A DNA stretch of 64,000 nucleotides from Granulosicoccus sp045106195 (GTDB lineage Bacteria > Pseudomonadota > Gammaproteobacteria > Granulosicoccales > Granulosicoccaceae). The notes beneath the pieces were generated by a model. The model searched no databases, was not told the origin of the DNA, and worked only from the letters and a program-made list of their open reading frames with translations. Location of the stretch: positions 124,001-188,000 of the forward strand of contig JBGCEH010000035.1 of assembly GCA_045106195.1 (NCBI GenBank). Direction: 5' to 3'. Both the position numbers and the translations under genes were made by a program. Positions 8,645 to 16,800 of this stretch are shown in pieces. Numbering within the stretch: position 1 is the first letter of the stretch; the number at the start of each line of letters is the position of its first letter.

Positions 8645-9480
8645 TGTGTCGGGTGGTGGGGGATGCTCACACTTTGCGCCGAATTATGCCGTTGCTCCTT
8701 GCGAGCGTACTGTACATTTTTCAGGGCTTTGCCAGTGCCGATATCAGGGCTTTGCCGGTTGATTCTGCCGAGATTGCCAATCCCCCTGCATTGTCCGGTC
8801 CGGCTAACGAGCTCCATCTGGCGCGTCTTGTATTCGGCCATGGTGCGCACAGCAATTGGGGCCCCGGTAGGCCGTGGTGGCGGATCGACTGGCCTTCTGC
8901 CGAGTATTTCTTCACCGGCGGGGTGCAGCGGTATACCTCAATCGACATAGCACCCGACAGCGTCCATATCAACCTGCTCGATCCGTCCATCTTTGATTAT
9001 CCCTGGTTGTTCGCACAGCAGGTGGGTAGATGGTATTTGAGTGATGAGGAGGTTCTTGCACTGCGCGAGTATCTCTTGCGCGGCGGTTTTCTGGTGGTGG
9101 ATGATTTTCACGGGCCCGTCCAGTGGCAAGTATTCGAAAGCGTCATGCAACGAACATTGCCTGGTCGACGTATTGAGGATCTGGGTGCCGGTGATCAGCT
9201 GATGAACGTACTTTACGAACTGGATCAGAGAACCCAAATCCCTGGACGACGCCATCTGCGGGGAAATTCAGGATCGCAGGTCAGAGTTGACATGCCACAT
9301 TCTCCACCCCGATGGCGCGGCATTCACGATGAGGATGGTCGATTGATGGTCGCTGTCAATTTCAATATGGATATGGGAGATGCCTGGGAGCATGCGGATG
9401 ATCCCGTGTATCCCGTCCCGATGACGTCACTAGCTTACCGCTTTGGCATCAATTATGTGGTCTATGCGATGACTCACTAG
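8644..9480 (+). CDS. DUF4159 domain protein, probably exported
   Basis: A 278-residue protein (GTG start) or 264 residues from the ATG at 8686. An N-terminal hydrophobic segment ending GFASA looks like a cleavable signal peptide. The remainder fits DUF4159: RLVFGHGAHSNWGPGRPWWR near the start, INLLDPSIFDYPWLFAQQ, a glycine-rich LRGGFLVVDDFHG strand and a C-terminal FGINYVVYAMTH. In other bacteria this domain often occurs with MoxR AAA ATPase and von Willebrand A-domain genes, which are absent here. Molecular function is unknown. Neither start has a strong ribosome binding site. Confidence 0.8.
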   Translation: MCRVVGDAHTLRRIMPLLLASVLYIFQGFASADIRALPVDSAEIANPPALSGPANELHLARLVFGHGAHSNWGPGRPWWRIDWPSAEYFFTGGVQRYTSIDIAPDSVHINLLDPSIFDYPWLFAQQVGRWYLSDEEVLALREYLLRGGFLVVDDFHGPVQWQVFESVMQRTLPGRRIEDLGAGDQLMNVLYELDQRTQIPGRRHLRGNSGSQVRVDMPHSPPRWRGIHDEDGRLMVAVNFNMDMGDAWEHADDPVYPVPMTSLAYRFGINYVVYAMTH

Positions 9481-9508
9481 TTATTTTTGGCGGCACCTTG
9501 TGATGTTC

Positions 9509-9808
9509 TTATTGACTGGCTTCGTCGAGTTTGTCACACCAGATTTTTATGACGTCATCAGCAACATTGGGTGCCATATTGCCGATGTCGGTAACGTGGT
9601 TTCGAGCGCTGGTGAGAAAATCGGCATCTGATCCCTTGAAGACGTACATGACGGGGAACATTCCCACCGCAAACAGGACCAACCAGAACACCAGAGCAAA
9701 CCCTTTGCGTACAACCTGGATAAATCCCGTCAGTGCCAGGATACTTCCAACCACTAACATGATGATTTCTGACTGTGGATGCGCCAGAAATTGTTGTACA
9801 AGTTCCAT
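9509..9808 (-). CDS. Small two-helix membrane protein of unknown function
   Basis: A 99-residue protein with two adjacent hydrophobic segments (about residues 14-31 and 37-55) separated by a short basic loop RKGF, then a soluble acidic C-terminal tail. GGAAG lies a few bases before the ATG at 9808. It is divergent from dsbB and convergent with the DUF4159 gene. No family was recognised. The coding call is supported by the sharp transmembrane pattern and a plausible start. Confidence 0.6.
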   Translation of the reverse strand: MELVQQFLAHPQSEIIMLVVGSILALTGFIQVVRKGFALVFWLVLFAVGMFPVMYVFKGSDADFLTSARNHVTDIGNMAPNVADDVIKIWCDKLDEASQ

Positions 9809-9931
9809 GCGTCTGCTTCCCGAAGTATGATCGTGTAGTGTAGCGTAGCGTACCGACGGTAGTACACTCGCTGCCCAACCGGCTTAAAGAACTTTTCAGC
9901 TATCAACAAATGTAAACAGTCCTTTTTTATT

Positions 9932-10453
9932 ATGAGTCTATCTACGGTTTATTCGCGGCGCCTTATGTGGATGGGGTGTCTGTTCTCGGTTATCGGTCTG
10001 ATGAGCTACGCTATCTACGCTGAAAAAGTGTTGTATCTTGACCCTTGTCCCTTGTGTATTACGCAGCGCATGTTCTACATCGGTGTCGGTTTTTTCGCTC
10101 TTATCGGTCTGTTCATGATCCGTAATCTATGGGCGCAGAGGCTGTCGGCCATTCTACTTTCAGTGTGTGCGGTAGGTGGCATCATCACAGCCGGGCGTCA
10201 GGTCTGGCTACAACATTTGCCTCCAGAGTTAGTCCCTGAATGTGGTCTGGGATTGCAATACTGGTTAGAGAACGAACCTTGGCTAAAGACTCTGTCATTG
10301 CTGTTCAAGGGAGATGGTAACTGCGCTGAGGTTCACTGGCGTTTCCTGACTCTGAGCATGGGGGAGTGGTCGCTTATCTGGTTCACCGGTTTGCTAGCGG
10401 TTGGCCTTATCCTGATTTTCAAGCGGAAAGAGGGCGTCTGGAATGCACGATGA
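9932..10453 (+). CDS. dsbB: Disulfide bond formation protein DsbB
   Basis: A 173-residue inner-membrane protein with four transmembrane helices. It reoxidises periplasmic DsbA and passes electrons to quinone. Both redox pairs are visible: C39-P-L-C42 in the first periplasmic loop and C104/C131 in the second. Length matches E. coli DsbB (176). It stands alone between divergent and convergent neighbours; dsbA is not in the window. Confidence 0.95.
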   Translation: MSLSTVYSRRLMWMGCLFSVIGLMSYAIYAEKVLYLDPCPLCITQRMFYIGVGFFALIGLFMIRNLWAQRLSAILLSVCAVGGIITAGRQVWLQHLPPELVPECGLGLQYWLENEPWLKTLSLLFKGDGNCAEVHWRFLTLSMGEWSLIWFTGLLAVGLILIFKRKEGVWNAR

Positions 10454-10558
10454 GCGGTATTCAAGCAGTGGGTGATTACTGAATGGAATAGCAAATGACA
10501 AGGAAGCCATGAAGATGCGCTTGGCTGAATTTTATGTACCGACCACCGTTTGTGGGTA

Positions 10559-12589
10559 TCAATTCTCGTTCAAACGCTGTTGGAGCGAAAGATAGGCAGG
10601 CTTCACTTGATAACGTTCGTCGAGTATCAGAGGGTCAAGGCCGCGACGCCATGAATACATGTCGGTATAGCCCCAGGTCTGAAATGCCTTGCATCGCGGT
10701 TGATCCAGACAGGCGGATAGTATCTGCTCGTAGAGTTCGGCTTGCTGTTGTTCAGTCTGGCCTTCGCCAAGGGAGATATCCAGTTCAGTGATGTAAATAT
10801 CCAGATCCATGTTTGCCACCTTCTGGAAGCTGGCAACGACTTCGTCAACTTTATCAAAATCGGCAAACAGATGAAGCTGGAAACCCACACCATCCAATGG
10901 CGTGCCCGCATCCTTCAATTGTTGCATCAAGGCCAGCATACCGTCGGATTTCGGTCCTGCAAAGGCAATATCATAGTCGTTGTATATAAGCGTTGCGTCC
11001 GGTGCAGATTCTCGCGCTTGTCTGAAAGCGATATCGATGTAGCTGGCACCCATGCCTTCATACCAGACAGATCGTCTAAGCGTTCCATCCTCTTCCAGTG
11101 ATTCATTCACGACATCCCACAACGGAATGTCATCGGCGTAGCGAGCAAGTACACGGTCAATGAATTCACGCATGATCAGTTCGCGCTCTTCCAATGGGGC
11201 GCGTTTGACCCATGGTGGGAGTTGCCGATGCCAGACAAGCGTGTGCCCATGGATGAGCTGTCGTTGCGCTTTCGCAAGTCGTACAAGATTGTCCGTGGCA
11301 GCCCAACGGAATTGCCCGGGCTGCGGGTTGATGAAGTCGAACTTCAGCGAGTTTTCGGTGCTTACTATGTTGAATTCGTCGCCGGCGATCTGCGCATAGA
11401 TAGCTCCATCAGGGCGTTCGTAGTAATTTTGTAGCGCCGCATATCCGAGCAGAAGATCCCGGGCAGAGGCGAGTTCTCGAAGCCGGGCGCCCGGCCGGTC
11501 AAATGCATTTGCTGGCAGTGCTTCTATGCTGACGGTCTGTCTTCCTGTCAGAGTCGGGTCAACTGAGTCTATGGCTATGAGATCGAGGTTTATGCTGCCG
11601 GGAGTTTCGGGTACAAAGTGCAAGATCGTTATGGCTTCCTCATCATGATGAGGGGTCAGGGTTGCCCCTGCCGGAAGATTGAGGACTTCCAGATTCGGTA
11701 TGGTTCCATTGGGGTCACCCACTTTGATGTAGATCACCACAGGATCATTCACACGTACAGTGTGGGGGCGGATACGGTTGACAGAAGGTGAGAGGTTTCT
11801 AATGGTGCTTAGATCACTGGGTAAGGACACCCTGATACGAATGGTGTACTCGGCCCGATACTGCGGGACTTCAGGGTCAACTGCCGTCACCGTAAATTCG
11901 TGGATGCCGACATCGGGTTCAAGAGGCCGCCAGCGAAGTGATTTGGTACCGTTGCCGTTATCCGGAAAACTGGCACCTTCGAGCAGATTGCCGGGGAACA
12001 TGCCCGGTAGGCCGCCATCAGCGTCCTCGGGATCATAAAGCACGACCAATTCATCACCAGCAAATACTTCAACATTTGTCAGTCCGACGAAAAACGGCGG
12101 GGAGTTGTTTGTTGGATCAACGCCTTCAGGTCCAGTGATCACAACGGGCAGCGGCCCCTCTGCGAAATCTTCATCCGTCAGTTGATCACCGACATCCAAA
12201 AGATCGCGTACCGGATCACGAAGCGCAAAATACTCGGTGACGGTTGTTGTTTTGGGTTCTGCGCGAACCGGCTCGCTGTCTTCACCCGGTGGGGGAGTTA
12301 AAGGCGGATCAGGTAAGGGTGTCAGAACCAGGTTTGGAGGAATGGTCTCACCGGTATTTTCGCTAGTGACAGGAGCCACCGGGCCAACATCCGGATTAAC
12401 TGGCGTCGTCTCTGGAACAGCAGGGTCAGGTACCTGTGCGTCGGTATTGTCACCGTCCATGACAACACCGTTGTCAGCGGTGGGCGCGGTATCGGAGGAT
12501 GAGCTGCATCCTCCAATCATGGACAGTCCGACAGATATTGACAGCAAGATAACTGCGGGTGATGTGGTTACGTCTATTGTTGGGTGCAT
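10559..12589 (-). CDS. GH10 endo-1,4-beta-xylanase lipoprotein with N-terminal Ig/cadherin-like domains
   Basis: A 676-residue secreted enzyme. The N-terminus is a lipoprotein signal with lipobox IGGC (Cys28), followed by a low-complexity Ser/Thr/Pro/Asp-rich linker to about residue 110. Then come two beta-rich putative-Ig/cadherin-like regions (about 160-360). The C-terminal half is a GH10 catalytic domain: GHTLVWHRQLPPW, WDVVNE with acid/base Glu496, and YITELD with nucleophile Glu602, at the spacing expected for the family. It should cleave xylan at the cell surface. No other polysaccharide gene is adjacent; the GH1 gene at 22707-24080 could process released oligosaccharides. Confidence 0.93.
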   Translation of the reverse strand: MHPTIDVTTSPAVILLSISVGLSMIGGCSSSSDTAPTADNGVVMDGDNTDAQVPDPAVPETTPVNPDVGPVAPVTSENTGETIPPNLVLTPLPDPPLTPPPGEDSEPVRAEPKTTTVTEYFALRDPVRDLLDVGDQLTDEDFAEGPLPVVITGPEGVDPTNNSPPFFVGLTNVEVFAGDELVVLYDPEDADGGLPGMFPGNLLEGASFPDNGNGTKSLRWRPLEPDVGIHEFTVTAVDPEVPQYRAEYTIRIRVSLPSDLSTIRNLSPSVNRIRPHTVRVNDPVVIYIKVGDPNGTIPNLEVLNLPAGATLTPHHDEEAITILHFVPETPGSINLDLIAIDSVDPTLTGRQTVSIEALPANAFDRPGARLRELASARDLLLGYAALQNYYERPDGAIYAQIAGDEFNIVSTENSLKFDFINPQPGQFRWAATDNLVRLAKAQRQLIHGHTLVWHRQLPPWVKRAPLEERELIMREFIDRVLARYADDIPLWDVVNESLEEDGTLRRSVWYEGMGASYIDIAFRQARESAPDATLIYNDYDIAFAGPKSDGMLALMQQLKDAGTPLDGVGFQLHLFADFDKVDEVVASFQKVANMDLDIYITELDISLGEGQTEQQQAELYEQILSACLDQPRCKAFQTWGYTDMYSWRRGLDPLILDERYQVKPAYLSLQQRLNEN

Positions 12590-12661
12590 GAGTAACGAGT
12601 TGATGTCTTGAATATCTGTTAAGGGAAATGATAGCTGCGTGTAAGTTGAGTAACCGGTAAC

Positions 12662-12675
12662 AATTCTGCAGAATT
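12662..12675. promoter_or_regulatory. Perfect 14-base palindrome upstream of the xylanase gene
   Basis: AATTCTGCAGAATT is exactly self-complementary and lies 73-86 bases upstream of the xylanase ATG, in an otherwise A+T-rich 241-base gap. The position suits an operator for a dimeric regulator. It may also influence the plus-strand gene starting at 12831. Confidence 0.4.
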
Positions 12676-12830
12676 TTGGAAAAATTATGCACTCAAGAGT
12701 ATTGCGGGATGTAATAGTGATAAATGTTAAGCACCGGACAACAGAATAGAAGATAGTCGGGGGCTTGCAATGTCAATTATTTCCGGTTGACTCCCTGGGT
12801 TGAATTCAGCGCGAAAAGAGGATGTAGAAA

Positions 12831-13193
12831 TTGGGTACTGTGCATCACCTGTCTGTCACATCTGATGCAAAAGTGAGGCTTCTGGAAAAGTTGGTGAGCG
12901 ATATGATTGCCCAGCACCCGGATGCTGAAGTTGCCAGACGCTGGACTGAGATGGCCCGTAAGACCATGGGTCGCTATCCCGGCCCGCCGATGCCCACTCA
13001 CCCTGTTCTTGACCTGGATAGCGTCGAGGGGCTCAGCGCATCGCAGGCGAGTGCGGTACACAAACTCACCGAACGCTGGTTACAGAGCTATTTTGAGGAT
13101 GTGCGTGATCAGCTCATGAAAGTACACGGTGATTTGCTGAAATTACAAAAGACAATAGCGGAGCTTGAAGCGGATAAGGATTCGCTGAAGTAG
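12831..13193 (+). CDS. Hypothetical protein with C-terminal coiled coil
   Basis: A 120-residue soluble protein from a TTG start preceded by AGAGGA at nine bases. The middle holds a proline-rich PGPPMPTHPVLDLD segment. The C-terminal third (about 80-120) is a heptad-like LxxLQKTIAELEADKDSLK helix suggestive of a coiled coil. Not assigned to a known family. The acidic, helix-rich composition and clean end make it likely to be real. Its neighbours (xylanase and DUF3750) give no clue to function. Confidence 0.55.
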   Translation: MGTVHHLSVTSDAKVRLLEKLVSDMIAQHPDAEVARRWTEMARKTMGRYPGPPMPTHPVLDLDSVEGLSASQASAVHKLTERWLQSYFEDVRDQLMKVHGDLLKLQKTIAELEADKDSLK

Positions 13194-13271
13194 AAGCTGT
13201 AAGTATGGCGCTGTTTGAAATAATACCCCTCGCAAGTGAGCGGGATCTGATCTCTAACTCTGGTCGACCGG

Positions 13272-13291
13272 ATTCCCGCTTGCGCGGGAAT
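13272..13291. repeat. Extragenic palindromic element, copy B
   Basis: Arms ATTCCCGC (13272-13279) and GCGGGAAT (13284-13291) pair perfectly around TTGC, followed by GACGT. It lies in the 203-base gap between two convergent genes and could act as a bidirectional mRNA stabiliser or terminator. It matches copy C in nearly every base. Confidence 0.8.
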
Positions 13292-13396
13292 GACGTTCAG
13301 AGGCGATGGCGTCGATGCTTCGGGCGTTTTTGATTCCGGCCTTCGCGGCAAGATTAAGGGCAGCGGCAAGTTGTTCTGGATAAACTTATTGTCGTA

Positions 13397-14203
13397 TCAC
13401 AGCGATGTGTCAGGTTCCGTGACGGTAATTCGCTTCATATCGCTGAAGCCAAGACGCCCGATTCCGGGAAGCTTGATGGCAGGTGGCAGCAAATCAATGC
13501 CAGCTGTCAGGCCCAGCAGATTTAATTCAATGCCTTCTTCCAGACCTGCCAGCAGCCCGGCATACCCTCTGGCGGACACCTGGACTCCCACGCCGCTGGG
13601 TGTTTTGCCGAACACGCCTCCACCCGGCAAATAGTCCTTTCCTATGGCGGTTGAAGGCAGCTCCAGACGAAGCTGCGGTACTTGTCTCGCCAGATGAGCG
13701 ATAAACGTGTTGCTGTTCGGACCCGGCCAGACACGGTAATAGTGATTGTACGGGTACGAGTGCGCTGCTGCATGCAACGTATCGATCCACTCATTCACCT
13801 GTTCATCGCCGCGAATTTCACGCAGCAATGTCGGTTTGTTTCCAAACCACATGCCATCGGGAACACCAGTTCTGACCCGCACCGCATCACCGCCCCAGTA
13901 GGCGCGATAGCCAATCACTTCCAACCGCATGTAACGTTTTTCATCGGTGCGTTTCGTGGCGATCCAACTGTGTACACCAAAAGCACCACGCCAGCGCGCA
14001 GCTCTGGCGGCGTAGACCTGAATAACGGCCTCATTACTATTGGCATCAGGTGCCTGCTGGGTGCTGGCATGGCGGCTGGATCGCTGCCAGCCGGTATCGT
14101 CGGATGAGTAATGGGCAACGACCATGCACCCGACCGGTGCCACGAACAGGCCGAAGGCAATCACGGCAAGTTTGAGAAAAGTGGTGAGACTGAATTTCAT
14201 CAC
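13397..14203 (-). CDS. DUF3750 domain protein, membrane-anchored or exported
   Basis: A 268-residue protein. An N-terminal hydrophobic stretch (residues 9-29) ends in VGCMVVAHY, giving either a membrane anchor or a lipobox-like signal. The remainder is the DUF3750 domain, recognised from GAFGVHSWIATKR, YMRLEVIGY, WPGPNSNTFIAHLARQVP and the C-terminal LPGIGRLGFSD. The AHSYPY/NHYYRVWPGPNSNTF region is the most conserved and resembles NlpC-like cysteine/histidine folds, but no activity is established. It converges with 12831-13193 across copy B of the palindromic repeat. Confidence 0.8.
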   Translation of the reverse strand: MMKFSLTTFLKLAVIAFGLFVAPVGCMVVAHYSSDDTGWQRSSRHASTQQAPDANSNEAVIQVYAARAARWRGAFGVHSWIATKRTDEKRYMRLEVIGYRAYWGGDAVRVRTGVPDGMWFGNKPTLLREIRGDEQVNEWIDTLHAAAHSYPYNHYYRVWPGPNSNTFIAHLARQVPQLRLELPSTAIGKDYLPGGGVFGKTPSGVGVQVSARGYAGLLAGLEEGIELNLLGLTAGIDLLPPAIKLPGIGRLGFSDMKRITVTEPDTSL

Positions 14204-14256
14204 TTTCCATGCACTCTTATGGCAATCGTTGCTGTCATGCGGTAGTCTTTGGCCCC

Positions 14257-14994
14257 ATGAAACTCAGACTCGAAGGAAGGCGTGCCCTGGTGACAGCAGC
14301 GGCGCAAGGTATCGGTGCGGCAACTGCGCGGGCCTTTGCTGCACAAGGGGCACAAGTGTTGGCGACCGACATCAACACCCAGAAGCTTAAAGATCTGGAG
14401 ACGGTGGAAAATATCAGTACAGCGACGCTCGATGCCACCGACAAGCAGGCAATCACCTCGCTCATCGCCTCGGAGGCCGCGTTTGATGTGTTGTTCAATT
14501 GCGCAGGTTTTGTTCATCATGGTTCTGTACTTGAGTGTACCGATGATCAATGGGACATGGCGTTCGATCTCAACGTAAAATCCATGTTCCGAATGTGTCA
14601 GGCCGTTCTACCAGGCATGCAACAGCTGGGCCGGGGATCTATCATTAACATATCGTCCATCGCCGCTCACAAAGGTTTGGTCAACCGATTTGCTTACGGC
14701 ACCACCAAAGCGGCTGTTGTCGGCCTGACAAAATCCATTGCGGCTGATTTCGTCACTCAGGGAATACGCTGTAATGCGATTGCTCCCGGAACGGTGCAGT
14801 CTCCCTCCCTCGATCAACGTATCAACGCTTTTGAAGATCCGGAAGAGGCGCGTAAGCAGTTCATTGCCCGTCAGCCCATGGGGCGCCTTGGTACTGCCGA
14901 AGAAATTGCTCATATGGCCGTTTATCTGGCCAGTGACGAATCTGTCTTTACAACAGGAACACTCATGAAAGTAGATGGTGGAATGTCCATATGA
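14257..14994 (+). CDS. Short-chain dehydrogenase, probable 2-keto-3-deoxy sugar-acid 4-dehydrogenase
   Basis: A 245-residue classical SDR from the ATG at 14257; an in-frame ATG at 14209 would overlap the divergent promoter. The nucleotide-binding motif is TAAAQGIG (residues 13-20), the substrate-side serine is in ISSIAAHKG, and the catalytic pair is Tyr147/Lys151 in YGTTK. The sequence resembles the 2-keto-3-deoxy-L-fuconate dehydrogenase/BDH2 branch. The ATGA overlap with a FAH-family hydrolase is the key context: in non-phosphorylative L-fucose, L-rhamnose and pentose routes this pair oxidises C4 of a 2-keto-3-deoxy acid and then cleaves the 2,4-diketo product. The exact substrate is inferred. 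Confidence 0.8.
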   Translation: MKLRLEGRRALVTAAAQGIGAATARAFAAQGAQVLATDINTQKLKDLETVENISTATLDATDKQAITSLIASEAAFDVLFNCAGFVHHGSVLECTDDQWDMAFDLNVKSMFRMCQAVLPGMQQLGRGSIINISSIAAHKGLVNRFAYGTTKAAVVGLTKSIAADFVTQGIRCNAIAPGTVQSPSLDQRINAFEDPEEARKQFIARQPMGRLGTAEEIAHMAVYLASDESVFTTGTLMKVDGGMSI

Positions 14995-15848
14995 AACTGC
15001 TCCGATTTGGCGAACCTGGAAGCGAAAAACCCGGCGCTCTGGATGCCGATGGGCGAATCCGGGATCTTTCATCGCACATCGATGATATTGGTCCGGAACA
15101 GCTTGACGATGCAACGCTTGCACGGCTTGCTGCCATTGACCTGAAAAGCCTGCCGGCGGTTCCAGCCTCTATCCGGCGCGGACCTCCGGTGAACAACATA
15201 CGCAAGGTTGTCTGCATCGGGCTTAACTACTCCGATCACGCTGAAGAGTCAGGCCTGCCTATTCCAGCAGAACCTGTGATTTTCATGAAAGCCGATACGT
15301 CAATCTCCGGTCCAAACGATGATGTGATCATGCCCCTGGTCAGCAAGAAGCTTGATTGGGAGGTCGAGCTGGGCATCATTATGGGAAAGCAAGCGCATTA
15401 CATCGAAGAATCCGAAGCGCTGGATTACATCGCAGGTTATTGCGTGGTCAATGATGTGTCGGAGCGGGAATTCCAGATAGAAGGAACCGGTCAATGGACC
15501 AAAGGCAAGAGTCATGACTCGTTCTGCCCGCTCGGGCCCGAGCTGACCACCCGCGACGAAATTCCCGATCCGCAGGTACTGGACCTTTGGCTGGACATCG
15601 ACGGGCAGCGTGTACAAACCGGCAGCACCTCATTGATGATATTCAGCGTTGCACATATTGTCAGCTACCTGAGCCGCTACATGACGCTGCGACCGGGTGA
15701 TCTTATATCTACAGGTACACCACCGGGCGTGGGTCTGGGCTTTAAGCCGCCACGTTATCTCAAGGCCGGGGAGGTCATGTCATTAGGTATTCAGGGACTC
15801 GGTGAGATTTCGCAAAAAGTCGTGCACCATCCCCGTCATTCCGTTTGA
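14991..15848 (+). CDS. FAH-family hydrolase, probable 2,4-diketo-3-deoxy acid hydrolase
   Basis: A 285-residue fumarylacetoacetate-hydrolase-family protein. Conserved parts are CIGLNYSDHAEESG, FMKADTSISGPND, the metal-binding WEVELGIIMG and NDVSERE segments, KGKSHDSFCPLGP and the C-terminal STGTPPGVG loop. Family members cleave C-C bonds of beta-diketo acids with Mg or Mn. The start codon overlaps the SDR stop (ATGA), implying translational coupling. With that partner, the expected reaction is 2,4-diketo-3-deoxy acid to pyruvate plus a hydroxy acid (lactate or glycolate). Related proteins are often misnamed ureidoglycolate lyase. Confidence 0.85.
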   Translation: MKLLRFGEPGSEKPGALDADGRIRDLSSHIDDIGPEQLDDATLARLAAIDLKSLPAVPASIRRGPPVNNIRKVVCIGLNYSDHAEESGLPIPAEPVIFMKADTSISGPNDDVIMPLVSKKLDWEVELGIIMGKQAHYIEESEALDYIAGYCVVNDVSEREFQIEGTGQWTKGKSHDSFCPLGPELTTRDEIPDPQVLDLWLDIDGQRVQTGSTSLMIFSVAHIVSYLSRYMTLRPGDLISTGTPPGVGLGFKPPRYLKAGEVMSLGIQGLGEISQKVVHHPRHSV

Positions 15849-15897
15849 ACTCGCCAGTACTCAGCCTACTTGAACAAACAACAGAAAACTAACAGCA

Positions 15898-16776
15898 ATG
15901 AGTGATAAAGAACGCGTCGGATTCATTGGCCTTGGTGCAATGGGGGTGGGCATGGCAGCTAACGTCTGCAAGGCGGGATATCCCCTTACCGTTATGGGGC
16001 ACACGCGCCGTGAGCCTGTCGACCGCCTGTTGGCCATGGGTGCCAGCGAAGTAAAAACGCCAGGTGAGCTTCGGGAGCAATGCGATATCATTATTCTGTG
16101 CGTTACAACGTCAGATGCGGTCGAAGAGATCGTCAAAGGCGAGCACGGACTGTTATCGAAGGGTGACAATCCCTTTCTCCTGATTGACTGCGGTACATCG
16201 CGTCCGGATTCCACACTCGCTCTCGGCAAGCTGCTTGAAGAGTCAGGTTGCTCAATGATTGACGTCCCGCTTGGCAAGTCAGCAGCCGCTGCCGAAGAAG
16301 GCACGCTCAACATGATGGCAGGTGGTAGCGATGAGAATTTTGCGCGTGCAAGGCCGTTATTGGAAACCATGTCAGAAAACCTTTTCCACGTTGGTGGGCT
16401 GGGCATCGGTCATCGCATCAAATTGATCAATAACGGTTATTCCATGGCAGTAGCCATATTGGCAGCCGAAGCCATGGCGGTCGCACGTGAAGGTGGTGTT
16501 GACCTGAAGCGTGTGCATGACGTTATGGGCGCAGGACCTAATCGCAGTGATTTTTTTGACTGGATTATGGAATCAGCCGTGAACGGTGACGAAAGCAAAC
16601 TTCAGTTTGCGTTGAAAAATGGCTACAAGGATATGGGCTATTTTCAAGCCATGGCCGACGAGGTCGGTGTGGATGCGACGTTACCGGCTGCCGCACATGC
16701 GCGAATGGCAAAGATTGTCGAAGCGGGTCATGGAGAAGACTACGTTCCGGCAGTCATGCGTCATATTCGCAAGTAG
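15898..16776 (+). CDS. NAD(P)-dependent beta-hydroxyacid dehydrogenase family protein
   Basis: A 292-residue member of the 3-hydroxyisobutyrate dehydrogenase family. The Rossmann motif GFIGLGAMGVGMA opens the protein. The substrate-side motif reads DVPLGKSAAAAEEGT, rather than the usual DAPVSGG, and the catalytic lysine lies in RIKLINNGYSMA. The DVPLGKS form resembles that of YihU-type sulfolactaldehyde reductases, so the substrate may be an unusual C3 semialdehyde. It lies 49 bases behind the hydrolase and 24 before the dehydratase, in the same apparent operon. Confidence 0.82.
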   Translation: MSDKERVGFIGLGAMGVGMAANVCKAGYPLTVMGHTRREPVDRLLAMGASEVKTPGELREQCDIIILCVTTSDAVEEIVKGEHGLLSKGDNPFLLIDCGTSRPDSTLALGKLLEESGCSMIDVPLGKSAAAAEEGTLNMMAGGSDENFARARPLLETMSENLFHVGGLGIGHRIKLINNGYSMAVAILAAEAMAVAREGGVDLKRVHDVMGAGPNRSDFFDWIMESAVNGDESKLQFALKNGYKDMGYFQAMADEVGVDATLPAAAHARMAKIVEAGHGEDYVPAVMRHIRK

Positions 16777-16800
16777 TTCGGCAATAGTGATGATGCCATC

